Shown in pieces: positions 50,363 to 59,654 of a DNA stretch of 64,000 nt. How positions within the stretch are numbered: position 1 is the stretch's first letter; each line of letters begins with the position of its first letter. A program made the position numbers and the translations under genes. This DNA comes from Mesorhizobium sp. WSM3859 (GTDB lineage Bacteria; Pseudomonadota; Alphaproteobacteria; Rhizobiales; Rhizobiaceae), in NCBI RefSeq assembly GCF_002295065.1, contig NZ_NSGG01000001.1, forward strand, positions 582,553-646,552, written 5' to 3'. Under the pieces are notes generated by a model. It searched no databases. It was not told the DNA's origin and saw only the letters and a list, made by a program, of their open reading frames with translations.

Positions 50363-51367
50363 TCACTGGAAACCGATCGCGTCGACCGTGCCTTTCGGAC
50401 AACCGGCCTTGCCTGTCGGCGCGGACGCCATCAAGAGATCGGCGAGCTTGCTGTCAGGGCCGATCGGGCCTGACAGGCCGAGCGTGATCTCGCCGATCAG
50501 GCGCCGGCCGCTCGACGGGTCGACCAGGCAGGAGACGCGCACGCGGTCCCCGGCGCCGGCGCCGAAGGCCGCGTTGAAGGCGCTGCGGATCTCGTCCGAG
50601 GTCAGTTGCTTGCCGATGTTCTTGGTGAAGAGATCGCGCACCGCCGAGGCGTTCACCGCCCGCATCAAGTTGAGGGCGTCGGAGAAATACTCCTGCTGGC
50701 TTTTGCCGTAGCAGGTGCCGTGCTTGATCCATTCATGCCGCTCCAGCTTGGAGGCGGTGCCCGGCATCACCTGGTCGAGCTCGGCGCGCGTGTTGGCATC
50801 GAGCTTTACCGGCGGCAAATCTCCCCAATGCGCCGGATTGTCATTGGCCTTGTCGGCCGCCGGCACCTGGCAATAGAAATTGCCGTTGGGCTGCGGCCAC
50901 AGCCCATGCAGCGTAAAATGCGAGGCATCGAACTCAGTCGGGTTCTGCGCCTTGCATTCGGGCTTGCTCGCCTTGGTCTCGCAGAAGGCCGGCTGCCAGC
51001 TCAGCGCAAAGACATATTCGGGTTTTCCGGAGGCCGACGGCTTCGCCTGACCGCCAGGCGCCGGGGTCGTCGCCGCGCTGCCGCCGCTGACATGGCCGCA
51101 GCTGATCTTCACCCAGCGCCGCTCGGGGTCGGCGCCCGGCACCTGGATGAGGTAGTGGGTGGGCTCGTCCTTGTTGCCGGCAAGAAGCTCGTAGCTCTTG
51201 CCCGTCTCGGTCGAGATATTGCCGGGGTTCTTGCCGCTCTTGATGGCCTGCGTCGCCGGACAGGCGCTGTCTGCCACGAAAGTTCCGCTCATCTTGACGT
51301 CGGCATTAGCCGCGCCGGCGCCGGCCAGAGCCAGCACCATCGAACCCCACAATACCCAAACCCGCAT
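50363..51367 (-). CDS. Exported RNase T2 family ribonuclease
   Basis: Periplasmic or secreted endoribonuclease. From the ATG at 51367 the 334-residue product has a signal peptide (about 1-22, ending NA) and an N-terminal Cys-containing region of about 95 residues. The T2 core follows, with both catalytic segments: CAS1 FTLHGLWPQ (His154) and CAS2 HEWIKHGTC (His211, Glu212, His216). The N-terminal region before the Pro/Gly-rich linker near 100-115 is an addition to the family core. Confidence 0.92.
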   Translation of the reverse strand: MRVWVLWGSMVLALAGAGAANADVKMSGTFVADSACPATQAIKSGKNPGNISTETGKSYELLAGNKDEPTHYLIQVPGADPERRWVKISCGHVSGGSAATTPAPGGQAKPSASGKPEYVFALSWQPAFCETKASKPECKAQNPTEFDASHFTLHGLWPQPNGNFYCQVPAADKANDNPAHWGDLPPVKLDANTRAELDQVMPGTASKLERHEWIKHGTCYGKSQQEYFSDALNLMRAVNASAVRDLFTKNIGKQLTSDEIRSAFNAAFGAGAGDRVRVSCLVDPSSGRRLIGEITLGLSGPIGPDSKLADLLMASAPTGKAGCPKGTVDAIGFQ

Positions 51368-51562
51368 CCCGCTCTCCCGGCGATCATTGAACCGTATTGG
51401 ATTCGTCACACTAGAACAGGCGACGTGTCAGAATTGCGATCTTTTTCATCGTGCGAAAGAACAATCCCCAGCTGAGCACGCTCTCATCGGCGTGCTCGCA
51501 AGCGCGCTCGTCCACTTGACGTCCGTGGCGCCCTCGCCCAACAGTCGCCGAGGGAGCGAGAT

Positions 51563-52492
51563 ATGCCATTTGACAAGCAAACCAGGCTGGCCTCACCGAC
51601 CGGGGCCGAGCTCAACCTTTATGTGAAGCAAGCGGCGAAGCCACGCGCGGTGGTCCAGATCAACCACGGCCTGGCCGAGCATGCGGCGCGCTATGCCCGT
51701 TTCGCCGATTACCTCGCGCCGCGCGGCTTCCACGTCTATGCCCATGACCACCGTGGCCATGGCGCGACGAAGGCGCCCGACGCGCCGCTCGGCAAGTTCG
51801 CCGACAGCGACGGCATCGCCAAGGTGATCGCCGATGTCGACGCCGTGCACGACCTGATCGCGGCCGAGCACCCGGGCTTGCCGGTGATCGTTTTTGGACA
51901 TTCGCTCGGCGCCTCGATAGCGCTCAACTTCGTGCTGCGCCATTCGCCACGCGTCCATGCCGCCGCGATCTGGAACGGAAATTTCTCGCAAGGGCTTCTC
52001 GGCCATTTGGCGCTGCTCATCCTGGGCTGGGAACGGATGCGGCTGGGCTCCGACGTACCGTCGCGGCTTCTGCCGAAGCTCACCTTCCAGGCCTGGGGCA
52101 AGGCAGTGCCCAACCACCGCACCTTGTTCGACTGGCTCTCGCGCGATCCGGTCGAGGTCGACAAATATGTCGCCGACCCGCTCTGCGGCTGGGACGCCTC
52201 CATCTCGATGTGGCGCGACGTGGTCAACATGGCGCAGCACGCCGGCAAGGATTCGAGCTTTGCTGGCGTCCGGCGCGACCTCTTCGTCAACCTTGTCGGC
52301 GGAGAGAAGGATCCGGCGTCGGACTACGGCAAGGCCGTCCATCATCTCGCAAAGCGCATGCAGGCGATGGGCTTTTCGAATCTGGTTTCAAAGGTTTACC
52401 CGGAAACCCGCCATGAAAGCCTGAACGAGATCAACCGCGACGCCGTAATGAACGATTTTGCCGCCTGGGCGGACAGCGTGCTGAAATCCTGA
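51563..52492 (+). CDS. Alpha/beta hydrolase (monoacylglycerol lipase / lysophospholipase type)
   Basis: Serine hydrolase of the Hydrolase_4 family. The 309-residue product shows the oxyanion NHGLAEHAARY, HDHRGHGAT, nucleophile Ser114 in GHSLGAS and a C-terminal His in RHESLNE. It lacks a signal peptide. Substrate is probably a lipid ester. A GGGAGCGAGA stretch precedes the ATG. Confidence 0.88.
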   Translation: MPFDKQTRLASPTGAELNLYVKQAAKPRAVVQINHGLAEHAARYARFADYLAPRGFHVYAHDHRGHGATKAPDAPLGKFADSDGIAKVIADVDAVHDLIAAEHPGLPVIVFGHSLGASIALNFVLRHSPRVHAAAIWNGNFSQGLLGHLALLILGWERMRLGSDVPSRLLPKLTFQAWGKAVPNHRTLFDWLSRDPVEVDKYVADPLCGWDASISMWRDVVNMAQHAGKDSSFAGVRRDLFVNLVGGEKDPASDYGKAVHHLAKRMQAMGFSNLVSKVYPETRHESLNEINRDAVMNDFAAWADSVLKS

Positions 52493-52571
52493 CGCGGTGG
52501 CCTATCGCATGGGTCGTGACACGGGCCGCCCCGATTGCTAGAGGCTGCGCTTTGTTTAACCACGGTGATCC

Positions 52572-53744
52572 ATGGCCGAACCCCCGCTGAAAGGCATCCG
52601 CGTTATCGAACTTGCCCGCATCCTGGCCGGCCCCTGGGCCGGGCAATTGCTGGCCGACCTCGGCGCCGATGTCATCAAGGTCGAAAGCCCGGACGGCGGC
52701 GACGACACCCGCAAATGGGGTCCGCCTTTTGTCATGAGCCATGACGGCGAGAACCTTTCGGCCGCCTATTACCATTCCTGCAACCGCGGCAAGCGCTCCA
52801 TAGCCATCGACTTCTCCAAGCCCGAGGGCGCCGAGACGCTGCGCAAGCTGGTCGCCACCGCCGACGTGCTGATCGAGAACTTCAAGCTCGGCGGCCTGAA
52901 GAAATACGGCCTCGACTATGAAAGCCTGAAGGCGATCAACCCGCGTCTCGTCTATTGCTCGATCACCGGCTTCGGCCAGGACGGTCCTTACGCGCCCCGC
53001 GCCGGCTACGATTTCATCATCCAGGCCATGGCCGGCATGATGTCGATCACCGGCGAGCCCGGCCGCGAGCCGCAGAAGGCCGGCGTGGCCATCTCCGATC
53101 TCTTCACCGGCCTCTATTCGGTGATCGCCATCCAGGCGGCCTTGCGCCATGCGGAAAAGACCGGCGACGGCCAGTACATCGACATGGCGCTCTACGACAG
53201 CCAGATCTCGGCGCTCGGCAATCAGAACCTCAACTATCTGGTCTCCGGCAAGTCGCCGGTGCAGATGGGCAATGCCCATATGAACATCGCGCCTTACGAG
53301 GTGCTGCCGGTGCGCGACGGCCACATCATCCTTGCGGTCGGCAATGACGGCCAGTTCGGCAAGTTCTGCGCCGCGGTCGGCTTGACCGACCTACCCACCA
53401 ACCCGGATTTCGCCACCAACCCGGCCCGTGTCGCCAATCGCGCGAGACTGCGCGAGACGATCATAGCGAAGCTGGCTACATTCGACCGCGATCCGCTGCT
53501 GGCGAAGCTGGAAGCCGCCGGCGTGCCGGCAAGCCCGATCAACACGATCGGCCAGATGTTCGCCGACCCGCAGACCATCGCGCGCGGGATGCGCCTCGAC
53601 CTCGACGACGGCCATGGCAACCGCCTGCCCTCGGTGCGCGCACCGATGGTGATGTCGGGCACGCCGCTCGTCTATGAGCGCCCCTCGCCGCGCCTTGGTG
53701 AGCACACGCAAGAAATCCTTGCCGAACTGGAGAGAACAGAATGA
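52572..53744 (+). CDS. CaiB/BaiF family (class III) CoA-transferase
   Basis: CoA-transferase of the formyl-CoA:oxalate / L-carnitine type. The 390-residue product starts PLKGIRVIELARILAGPWAGQLLADLGADVIKVE, has RGKRSIAIDF, and a candidate nucleophile Asp147 in RAGYDFIIQAMAGMM, the family's active-site region. Its stop overlaps the ThDP-enzyme start, so the two probably form one pathway. Acyl donor and acceptor unknown. Confidence 0.92.
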   Translation: MAEPPLKGIRVIELARILAGPWAGQLLADLGADVIKVESPDGGDDTRKWGPPFVMSHDGENLSAAYYHSCNRGKRSIAIDFSKPEGAETLRKLVATADVLIENFKLGGLKKYGLDYESLKAINPRLVYCSITGFGQDGPYAPRAGYDFIIQAMAGMMSITGEPGREPQKAGVAISDLFTGLYSVIAIQAALRHAEKTGDGQYIDMALYDSQISALGNQNLNYLVSGKSPVQMGNAHMNIAPYEVLPVRDGHIILAVGNDGQFGKFCAAVGLTDLPTNPDFATNPARVANRARLRETIIAKLATFDRDPLLAKLEAAGVPASPINTIGQMFADPQTIARGMRLDLDDGHGNRLPSVRAPMVMSGTPLVYERPSPRLGEHTQEILAELERTE

Positions 53745-55390
53745 AGACCGGCGGACAACTGATCGTCGAGGCGCTCGAAGCGAACGGCACCGACCGCATC
53801 TTCTGCGTTCCGGGCGAATCCTATCTCGCGGTGCTCGACGCGCTGCATGACTCTTCGATCCGCACCATCGTCTGCCGCCAGGAGGGGGGCGCCGCGATGA
53901 TGGCCGACTGCCAGGGCCGGCTGACCGGCAAGCCCGGCATCTGCTTCGTCACCCGCGGCCCCGGCGCCACCAACGCCTCGGCCGGCGTCCATATCGCCAT
54001 GCAGGATTCGGTGCCGATGATCCTGTTCATCGGCCAGGTCGCTAGCCACGCCAAGGAACGCGAGGCTTTTCAAGAGGTCGACTACAAGCGCTTCTTCGGC
54101 GACATCGCCAAATGGGTAGTCGAGATCGACGATGCCGCACGCATCCCGGAATTCGTCACCCGCGCCTTCGCGGTGGCGACGTCAGGACGCCCCGGCCCGG
54201 TGGTCATCTCGCTGCCGGAGGACATGCTGACCAGCGAGGTCGAGGCTCCGGCAGCGCTGCCGCACACGCCCGTCGAGACGCGTCCCGGCGAAGCTGAGCT
54301 CGACGCGCTGCAAATGCTGCTCGCCAACGCCAAGCGGCCGTTCGTCATCCTCGGCGGCACGCGCTGGAACGAGGAGGCAGTGGCGCATATGCGCACCATC
54401 GCCGAGACGTGGTCGCTGCCCGTTGGCTGCTCCTTCCGCCGCCAGATGCTGTTCGACCATCTCCATCCCAACTACGCCGGCGATGTCGGCATCGGCATCA
54501 ATCCAAAGCTCGCAGAGCGGATCAAGCAGGCCGACGTGGTGCTTCTGATCGGCGGCCGCCTGGGCGAGATGCCGTCTTCCGACTACACGCTGCTGAAAAG
54601 CCCTTACCCCGACCAGGCGCTGGTGCATGTCCATGCCGATGCCGGCGAGCTCGGCCGCGTCTACCGGCCGACGCTGGCCATCAATGCCTCGCCCGCCGCC
54701 TTCGTCGAGGCCTTCGCCAAACGCAAGCCCGCCGCTAGCCCTTCCTGGGCTGCCGAGGCGGAAAAGGCGCACGCCGCCTATCTGGAATGGTCGACGCCGC
54801 CGCAGACCGGCCCCGGGGCCGTCCAGATGGGTCCGATCATCGAACATCTGGGCAAGGTCCTGCCGGAGGACGCCATTCTCACCAACGGCGCCGGCAACTA
54901 CGCCACCTGGGTGCATCGCTTCTACCGCAGCCGCCGCTTCGGCACACAAGCCGCACCGACGTCCGGCTCGATGGGCTACGGTACGCCGGCTGCCGTTGCC
55001 GCCAAATCATTGTTCCCGGATCGCACCGTGATTGCCTTCGCCGGCGACGGCTGCTTCCTGATGAACGGTCAGGAGTTCGCGACGGCTGTTCAATACGACC
55101 TGCCGATCATCGTCATCGTCGTCAACAACGGCATTTACGGCACCATCCGCATGCATCAGGAGCGGGAGTATCCGAGCCGCGTCGTCGCCACCGAGCTGAA
55201 GAATCCGGACTTTGCAGCACTTGCCCGTGCCTATGGCGGCCATGGCGAGACAGTCGAAAAGACCGCCGACTTCGCGCCGGCTTTCGAACGCGCGCTGGCC
55301 AGCGGCAAGCCGGCGATCGTCGAGATCAAGCTCGATCCCGAAGCGATCACGCCGACCCGCACGCTGACGCAGATCCGCAACAAGAGCTGA
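53741..55390 (+). CDS. Thiamine-diphosphate enzyme, acetolactate-synthase family
   Basis: ThDP-dependent decarboxylase or synthase. The 549-residue product has the three-domain layout: Pyr domain with the ThDP-activating Glu26 in [13 protein letters not shown], a central domain near 190-320, and the PP domain with the Mg/ThDP motif starting GDG at 435 and ending NN at 462-463. FAD-site residues of true acetolactate synthase are not obvious. Oxalyl-CoA decarboxylase is possible from the neighbouring CoA-transferase, but typical Oxc motifs are not evident. Confidence 0.9.
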   Translation: MKTGGQLIVEALEANGTDRIFCVPGESYLAVLDALHDSSIRTIVCRQEGGAAMMADCQGRLTGKPGICFVTRGPGATNASAGVHIAMQDSVPMILFIGQVASHAKEREAFQEVDYKRFFGDIAKWVVEIDDAARIPEFVTRAFAVATSGRPGPVVISLPEDMLTSEVEAPAALPHTPVETRPGEAELDALQMLLANAKRPFVILGGTRWNEEAVAHMRTIAETWSLPVGCSFRRQMLFDHLHPNYAGDVGIGINPKLAERIKQADVVLLIGGRLGEMPSSDYTLLKSPYPDQALVHVHADAGELGRVYRPTLAINASPAAFVEAFAKRKPAASPSWAAEAEKAHAAYLEWSTPPQTGPGAVQMGPIIEHLGKVLPEDAILTNGAGNYATWVHRFYRSRRFGTQAAPTSGSMGYGTPAAVAAKSLFPDRTVIAFAGDGCFLMNGQEFATAVQYDLPIIVIVVNNGIYGTIRMHQEREYPSRVVATELKNPDFAALARAYGGHGETVEKTADFAPAFERALASGKPAIVEIKLDPEAITPTRTLTQIRNKS

Positions 55391-55420
55391 GTGCCTACAA
55401 GGCCTAGGCAGAGTTCCTTC

Positions 55421-55579
55421 GCGCCCCCCTCTGTCCTGCCGGACATCTCCCCCACTTGGGGGGAGATCGGCAGTTCCATCGCCCCGCCACTTTTGAAACG
55501 CCGGTGATTGGCGAAAGCCGACGTGACATCTGATCTCCCCCCTTGTGGGGGAGATGTCCGGCAGGACAGAGGGGGGCGC
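55421..55579. repeat. Long inverted repeat element
   Basis: Two arms of about 48 bases (55421-55467 and 55532-55579) are near-perfect inverted copies, each built of GCGCCCCCCTCTGTCCTGCC and a CTCCCCC/GGGGGAG hairpin, around a 64-base spacer. It fills the gap between the convergent ThDP-enzyme and CHRD genes, so it could serve as a terminator for both. It is a dispersed palindromic element by appearance. Confidence 0.85.
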
Positions 55580-55618
55580 TGTCCCGCCAGCCTTCAAAGT
55601 TCAATGCAATTCGCCGTG

Positions 55619-56056
55619 CTACATCGCCTTCTCGATCTGGCCGCGGATCTCGCCGTCCTTGTTCTTGGCTGTGTGGATGTTGACGTAATATTTGCCGGCC
55701 TCCAGATCGGATGCCTGCGCGTCGGTCAGCGTCGCCGATCCCTTGATCGGGCTCTTCAGCTTCTTGAACGGGATGACGGGGTCCGCATTCGCGCCCTTAT
55801 CCGCCGGGCCGTGGATGTGAGCGGCCACGGCAGGCCCGCTGAGACCGGAATATTTGACGTTCCAGCTCAGCTTCTTGGTTGTCGTATCGAAGGTGAGAGT
55901 GGCGGTTCCCTTGCCCTTGGTGGTCACGGGCGGGCTCTGCTGGCTGCCGTCGAGCGTCGCCGTGAACTTCATCGTCTCGGCCATAGCCGGCGATGCGAGA
56001 AGGAAGGCGGTCGAAACGGCCAAAGCCGAAAGCATCGGCACGGATAGGATGCGCAT
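55619..56056 (-). CDS. Exported CHRD-domain protein
   Basis: Periplasmic protein with a single CHRD (chordin) domain. The 145-residue product has a signal peptide (about 1-26, ending SPAMA), then FTATLDGSQQSPPV, the GTATLTFD strand, AAHIHGPADKG with the conserved HIHG, and a C-terminal YYVNIHTAKNKDGEIRGQI. The biochemical role of bacterial CHRD proteins is not known. Monocistronic. Confidence 0.9.
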   Translation of the reverse strand: MRILSVPMLSALAVSTAFLLASPAMAETMKFTATLDGSQQSPPVTTKGKGTATLTFDTTTKKLSWNVKYSGLSGPAVAAHIHGPADKGANADPVIPFKKLKSPIKGSATLTDAQASDLEAGKYYVNIHTAKNKDGEIRGQIEKAM

Positions 56057-56170
56057 GAAGAACCTCCGTTGATTGCAGCATCCTGCGCAGCTCCCCGGCG
56101 CGCGGATGCGTCAATCAACGGTTGGGCGGCCCGATGTATCCCGGCACACGATTATTTTACCGCGGCCAAG

Positions 56171-56196
56171 AAAAAGGGGCGGTCGCCCGCCCCTTT
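56171..56196 (-). terminator. Intrinsic terminator of the ABC importer operon
   Basis: A 10-bp stem AAAGGGGCGG/CCGCCCCTTT with a 4-base loop (56173-56182 with 56187-56196), followed on the minus strand by TTTTTCTT. It lies 25 bases after the binding-protein stop codon. Confidence 0.85.
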
Positions 56197-56221
56197 CAAT
56201 GTCGGTTGTAGAGACCCAAGC

Positions 56222-57193
56222 TTATTTGATCGCCTTGTCGGTGATCGCGGTCGTGTAGGCGCCGCTCGCCTCCTTGCTGATGATCTTCTGGTCGAGCAGC
56301 GCCTTGGCGGTGCGCTCGTAAGCGGCCGGGATCAGCTTGCCGTCGGCGTTGTCGACCAGCTTGGCCACTTCCTTCATCATGAACTTCTGGTGGTTCTCGT
56401 CCTGGCCGCCGGCGTCGACGACGATTTCGGCCGCCTCGTCGGTGTTCTCCGTGGCATATTTCCAGCCCTTCATCGAGGCGCGCACGAAGCGAACCATCTT
56501 GTCCTCGAAGGCCGGATCCTTGAGCTTGTCCTCGAGCGTGTAGAGCCCGTCTTCCAACAGGTCGTTGCCCATGGCCGAGTAGTTGAAGACGATCAGGTCT
56601 TCCGGCTTGTAGCCGGCATCCAGCACCTGACCGTATTCGTTGTAGGTCATGACCGAGATGCAGTCGGCCTGCTTCTGGATCAGCGGCTGCACGTCAAAGC
56701 TCTGCTTGAGCACGGTGACGCCATCCGGGCCGCCATCGGTCTTGAGACCGATCTTGTTCATCCAGGCGTAGAAGGGATATTCGTTGCCGAAGAACCAGAC
56801 GCCGAGCGTATGACCCTTGAAGTCGGCTTCGGTCTTGATCGGCCCGGCCTTGGGGCAGACCAGTTCCATGCCGGCCTTCTTGAACGGCTGGGCGATGTTG
56901 ACGAGCCCCACGCCCTTGTCGCGGGCCGCCAGCGCGCCACCCATCCAGTCGACGATGACGTCGGCGCCGCCGCCGGCGATCACCTGCTCGGGCGCGATGT
57001 CCGGGCCGCCCGGCTTGATTTCGACGTCGAGGCCTTCGGCTTCATAAAAACCCTTGGCCTTGGCGACATAGTAGCCGGCGAACTGGGCCTGCGTGACCCA
57101 TTTCAATTGCAGTGTCACCTTGTCGGCGGCCATCGCCTGGAAGGCGGCCAGCGACATGGCGCCGGCCAAGGCGGAAATCAGCAGTCTTTTCAT
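56222..57193 (-). CDS. ABC importer periplasmic binding protein, NMT1/THI5 type
   Basis: Substrate-binding protein of a ThiXYZ/SsuABC-like importer. The 323-residue product has a signal peptide (about 1-22, ending AMAA) and the family N-terminus LQLKWVTQAQFAGYYVAKAKGFYEAEGLDVEI, typical of ThiY-like pyrimidine-precursor binders. Downstream of two permease genes and before a strong terminator. The dihydropyrimidinase operon nearby makes a pyrimidine or hydantoin ligand plausible. Confidence 0.88.
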   Translation of the reverse strand: MKRLLISALAGAMSLAAFQAMAADKVTLQLKWVTQAQFAGYYVAKAKGFYEAEGLDVEIKPGGPDIAPEQVIAGGGADVIVDWMGGALAARDKGVGLVNIAQPFKKAGMELVCPKAGPIKTEADFKGHTLGVWFFGNEYPFYAWMNKIGLKTDGGPDGVTVLKQSFDVQPLIQKQADCISVMTYNEYGQVLDAGYKPEDLIVFNYSAMGNDLLEDGLYTLEDKLKDPAFEDKMVRFVRASMKGWKYATENTDEAAEIVVDAGGQDENHQKFMMKEVAKLVDNADGKLIPAAYERTAKALLDQKIISKEASGAYTTAITDKAIK

Positions 57194-57232
57194 GTTTTTA
57201 CCCTCTGGAGTTAGTGCCCAAACCCACCGCCC

Positions 57233-58387
57233 CTATCCACCTCGGACAGAGGGATGCCAAAACGTGACGGCTCTCTCGATGAGAGCAACCACGCCATAAA
57301 AGACCGAACCCGCCAGTGCTGCAACTGCGATTTCGGCCCACACCATGTCGATGTTCATCCGCCCGACTTCCGTCGAGATGCGGAATCCCATGCCCACGAC
57401 AGGCGTGCCGAAGAACTCGGCGACGATGGCGCCGATCAGGGCCAGCGTCGAGTTGATCTTCAGCGCATTGAAGATGAAAGGCATTGCCGCCGGCAGCCTG
57501 AGCTTGAGCAGCGTCGGCCAGTAACCCGAGGCATAGGTGCGCATCAGGTCGCGTTCCATATGCCCGGAGGCGGCTAGGCCCGCGACAGTGTTCACCAGCA
57601 TCGGGAAGAAGGTCATGATGATGACGACCGCGGCCTTGGACGGCCAGTCGAAGCCGAACCACATGACCATAATCGGTGCTACGCCGATGATCGGCAGCGC
57701 GGAAACCATGTTGCCGATCGGCAGCAGCCCGCGCCTGAGGAACGGCACGCGGTCGGCGAGGATGGCGACGACGAAGCCGGCGAGATTGCCGACGAGATAG
57801 CCGATGAGCACCGCCTTGAAGATCGTCTGCCGCACATCCGAGCCCAGGATCGGCAGCGAGTTGGCGATGCGCGCGCCGATGGCGCTGGGCGGCGGCAAGA
57901 GGATGAAGGGAATGCCGGCGCCGCGCGTCACCGCTTCCCAGATGATCAGGATCCAGGCGCCGAAGATCGCCGGGATGATCAGCCGCAGCGCGTTCCTTAC
58001 GACGCTTTGGCCCGGACGCAATGAGGAGAGCAAGGCCACGCAGCGCCAGGCAAGCAGCCAGGCCGCGGTAAGCAGCAGGAAATACGGAGCAAGCGCGGTG
58101 CCCTCAAAACCGGCGATACCCTTGATCAGCAGCCAGGCTGCGGCATGGGCGCCTACGAACAGCACGATCGCCTCAGCGATCGGGGTGAGCTTCACGATCG
58201 AGACAAGCGCCGCGATCAGCAGCAGCCCGATGATCAGGCCTTTTGCGCCCATATAGGGATAGGCAATTATTGCCGTCGGCTGCGCCAGAGCCGTGGCCTC
58301 CGGTTTCGACATCACGCCAAGCGCCAAGGCGGCCAGGCAAAGAAGGATGGCAAGCGCTGCCTGCCAGGATGGCTTCAGCCAGGTCAT
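57233..58387 (-). CDS. ABC importer permease, larger subunit
   Basis: Inner-membrane BPD_transp_1 permease. The 384-residue product is longer than usual (about 260) because of roughly four N-terminal hydrophobic segments before the core. The core has the EAA loop in DLMRTYASGYWPTLLKLRLPAAMPFIF, which contacts the ATPase. It overlaps the other permease gene by 4 bases and precedes the binding-protein gene by 39 bp. Confidence 0.92.
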   Translation of the reverse strand: MTWLKPSWQAALAILLCLAALALGVMSKPEATALAQPTAIIAYPYMGAKGLIIGLLLIAALVSIVKLTPIAEAIVLFVGAHAAAWLLIKGIAGFEGTALAPYFLLLTAAWLLAWRCVALLSSLRPGQSVVRNALRLIIPAIFGAWILIIWEAVTRGAGIPFILLPPPSAIGARIANSLPILGSDVRQTIFKAVLIGYLVGNLAGFVVAILADRVPFLRRGLLPIGNMVSALPIIGVAPIMVMWFGFDWPSKAAVVIIMTFFPMLVNTVAGLAASGHMERDLMRTYASGYWPTLLKLRLPAAMPFIFNALKINSTLALIGAIVAEFFGTPVVGMGFRISTEVGRMNIDMVWAEIAVAALAGSVFYGVVALIERAVTFWHPSVRGG

Positions 58388-59262
58388 GCCGGCCTCCCGC
58401 CCATGGCGCGGTCGACGAGGCGTCCGGCAATGCCCACCACCATCACCAGCAGCGCCGCGACGATGGAGCCTGCCACCAGCGCCGACCAGATATCGATGGT
58501 CTGGCTGTAATAGGCGCCGGCGAGCAGCTTGGCGCCGATGCCAGCGACCGCGCCCGTCGGCAGTTCGCCGACGATGGCGCCGACCAGGCTTGCCGCCACA
58601 GCCACCTTCATCGAGGTGAACAGGAACGGCACCGAGGCCGGCACGCGCAGTTTCCAGAAGGTCTGCGAGGCGCTGGCGTTATAGGTGTGCATGAGATCGA
58701 GATGCATGAGCTCGGGCGAGCGCAGGCCTTTCACCATGCCGACGGCAACGGGGAAGAACGACAGGTAGGTCGAGATGAGCGCCTTCGGGATCAGTCCGGT
58801 GATCCCGATCGCCGCCAGCACCACGATGATCATCGGCGCCACCGCCAGGATCGGAATGGTCTGCGAGGCGATGATCCACGGCATCAGGCTGCGGTCGAGC
58901 GTCGACACATGCACGATGCCCACTGCGATGACGATGCCGAGTGCGGTGCCGAAGGCGAAACCGAGCAGCGTCGAGGACAGCGTCACCCAGGCGTTGTAGA
59001 CGAGGCTGCGGTTCGAGGTGACAGACCGCAGAAAAGTGTTTTCGAAGAAATTCACCGCCACCTGGTGCGGCGCCGGCAGGGTCGGCTTCGGCTGCGACAG
59101 CGTCTTGCCGATGAACTCGACCGTGCCGGGCGTCTCATTGCCTCGTTGATCGAGATCGCGCTGGAACGGCGCGTTGAGGATCACGGTAAAGACGTACCAG
59201 AGCACGACCACGCCGGCGAGGATGGTGGTGACGGGGATGATTTTGGAACGGAAGCTATCCAT
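58384..59262 (-). CDS. ABC importer permease
   Basis: Inner-membrane BPD_transp_1 permease partner. The 292-residue product has an N-terminal helix (about 8-28), five further helices, and the EAA loop in LMHTYNASASQTFWKLRVPASVPFLF. Its stop overlaps the second permease start. Between it and the ATPase gene lies 392 bp of repeat DNA instead of the usual short spacer. Confidence 0.92.
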   Translation of the reverse strand: MDSFRSKIIPVTTILAGVVVLWYVFTVILNAPFQRDLDQRGNETPGTVEFIGKTLSQPKPTLPAPHQVAVNFFENTFLRSVTSNRSLVYNAWVTLSSTLLGFAFGTALGIVIAVGIVHVSTLDRSLMPWIIASQTIPILAVAPMIIVVLAAIGITGLIPKALISTYLSFFPVAVGMVKGLRSPELMHLDLMHTYNASASQTFWKLRVPASVPFLFTSMKVAVAASLVGAIVGELPTGAVAGIGAKLLAGAYYSQTIDIWSALVAGSIVAALLVMVVGIAGRLVDRAMGGRPA

Positions 59263-59290
59263 GGCGTTGCCCTCGCGGGCCGCGCGCCTT

Positions 59291-59504
59291 CGTCATCCTA
59301 GGGCGGAGCAAGGAGCGAAGCGACGCAGCGCAGACCCTAGGATCCATGCCGTTACCTCGACGCTCCGCAGCGGTGCAGAATATGACTGGCTGCGCTGCGC
59401 CCTGGCTGTTACGCATTCTGGACCGCTTACGCCCTTCAACCAGCGTCACGAAATGGATCCTAGGGTCTGCGCTCCGCTTCGCGTCGCTCCGCCCTAGGAT
59501 GACG
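59291..59504. repeat. Inverted repeat pair inside the ABC importer operon
   Basis: Left arm 59291-59346 and right arm 59453-59504 are inverted copies, each bearing CATCCTAGGGCGGAGC and CCTAGGATCCAT or their complements, around a ~106-base centre. The element sits between the ATPase and first permease genes and has probably spread into the operon. Confidence 0.8.
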
Positions 59505-59546
59505 AAATCGCGGTCGCCGGTTGCCTTCACGCGCGCGTTGGCGCCT

Positions 59547-59634
59547 CTGCTCCGCCCTAGGATGACGAAGGCGCGGGGGGCCGTCCCCTCACCCGGCCGC
59601 TGCGCGGCCACCCTCTCCCCGGTGGGGAGAGGAG
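59547..59634. repeat. Partial third arm and GC-rich hairpins
   Basis: TCTGCTCCGCCCTAGGATGACG at 59547 on is a third copy of the arm described at 59291. It is followed by GGCCGCTGCGCGGCC (59592-59606) and CTCTCCCCGGTGGGGAGAG (59614-59632), two further palindromes. With the neighbouring repeat this accounts for most of the gap 59263-59654. Confidence 0.7.
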
Positions 59635-59654
59635 GGCGCATATTCTCATCCGCC

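Noticed and set aside
53741..55390. Acetolactate synthase large subunit (IlvB) or oxalyl-CoA decarboxylase as a firm name
   Set aside because: No small-subunit gene follows, and neither FAD-site nor Oxc-specific motifs were evident, so only the family is stated.
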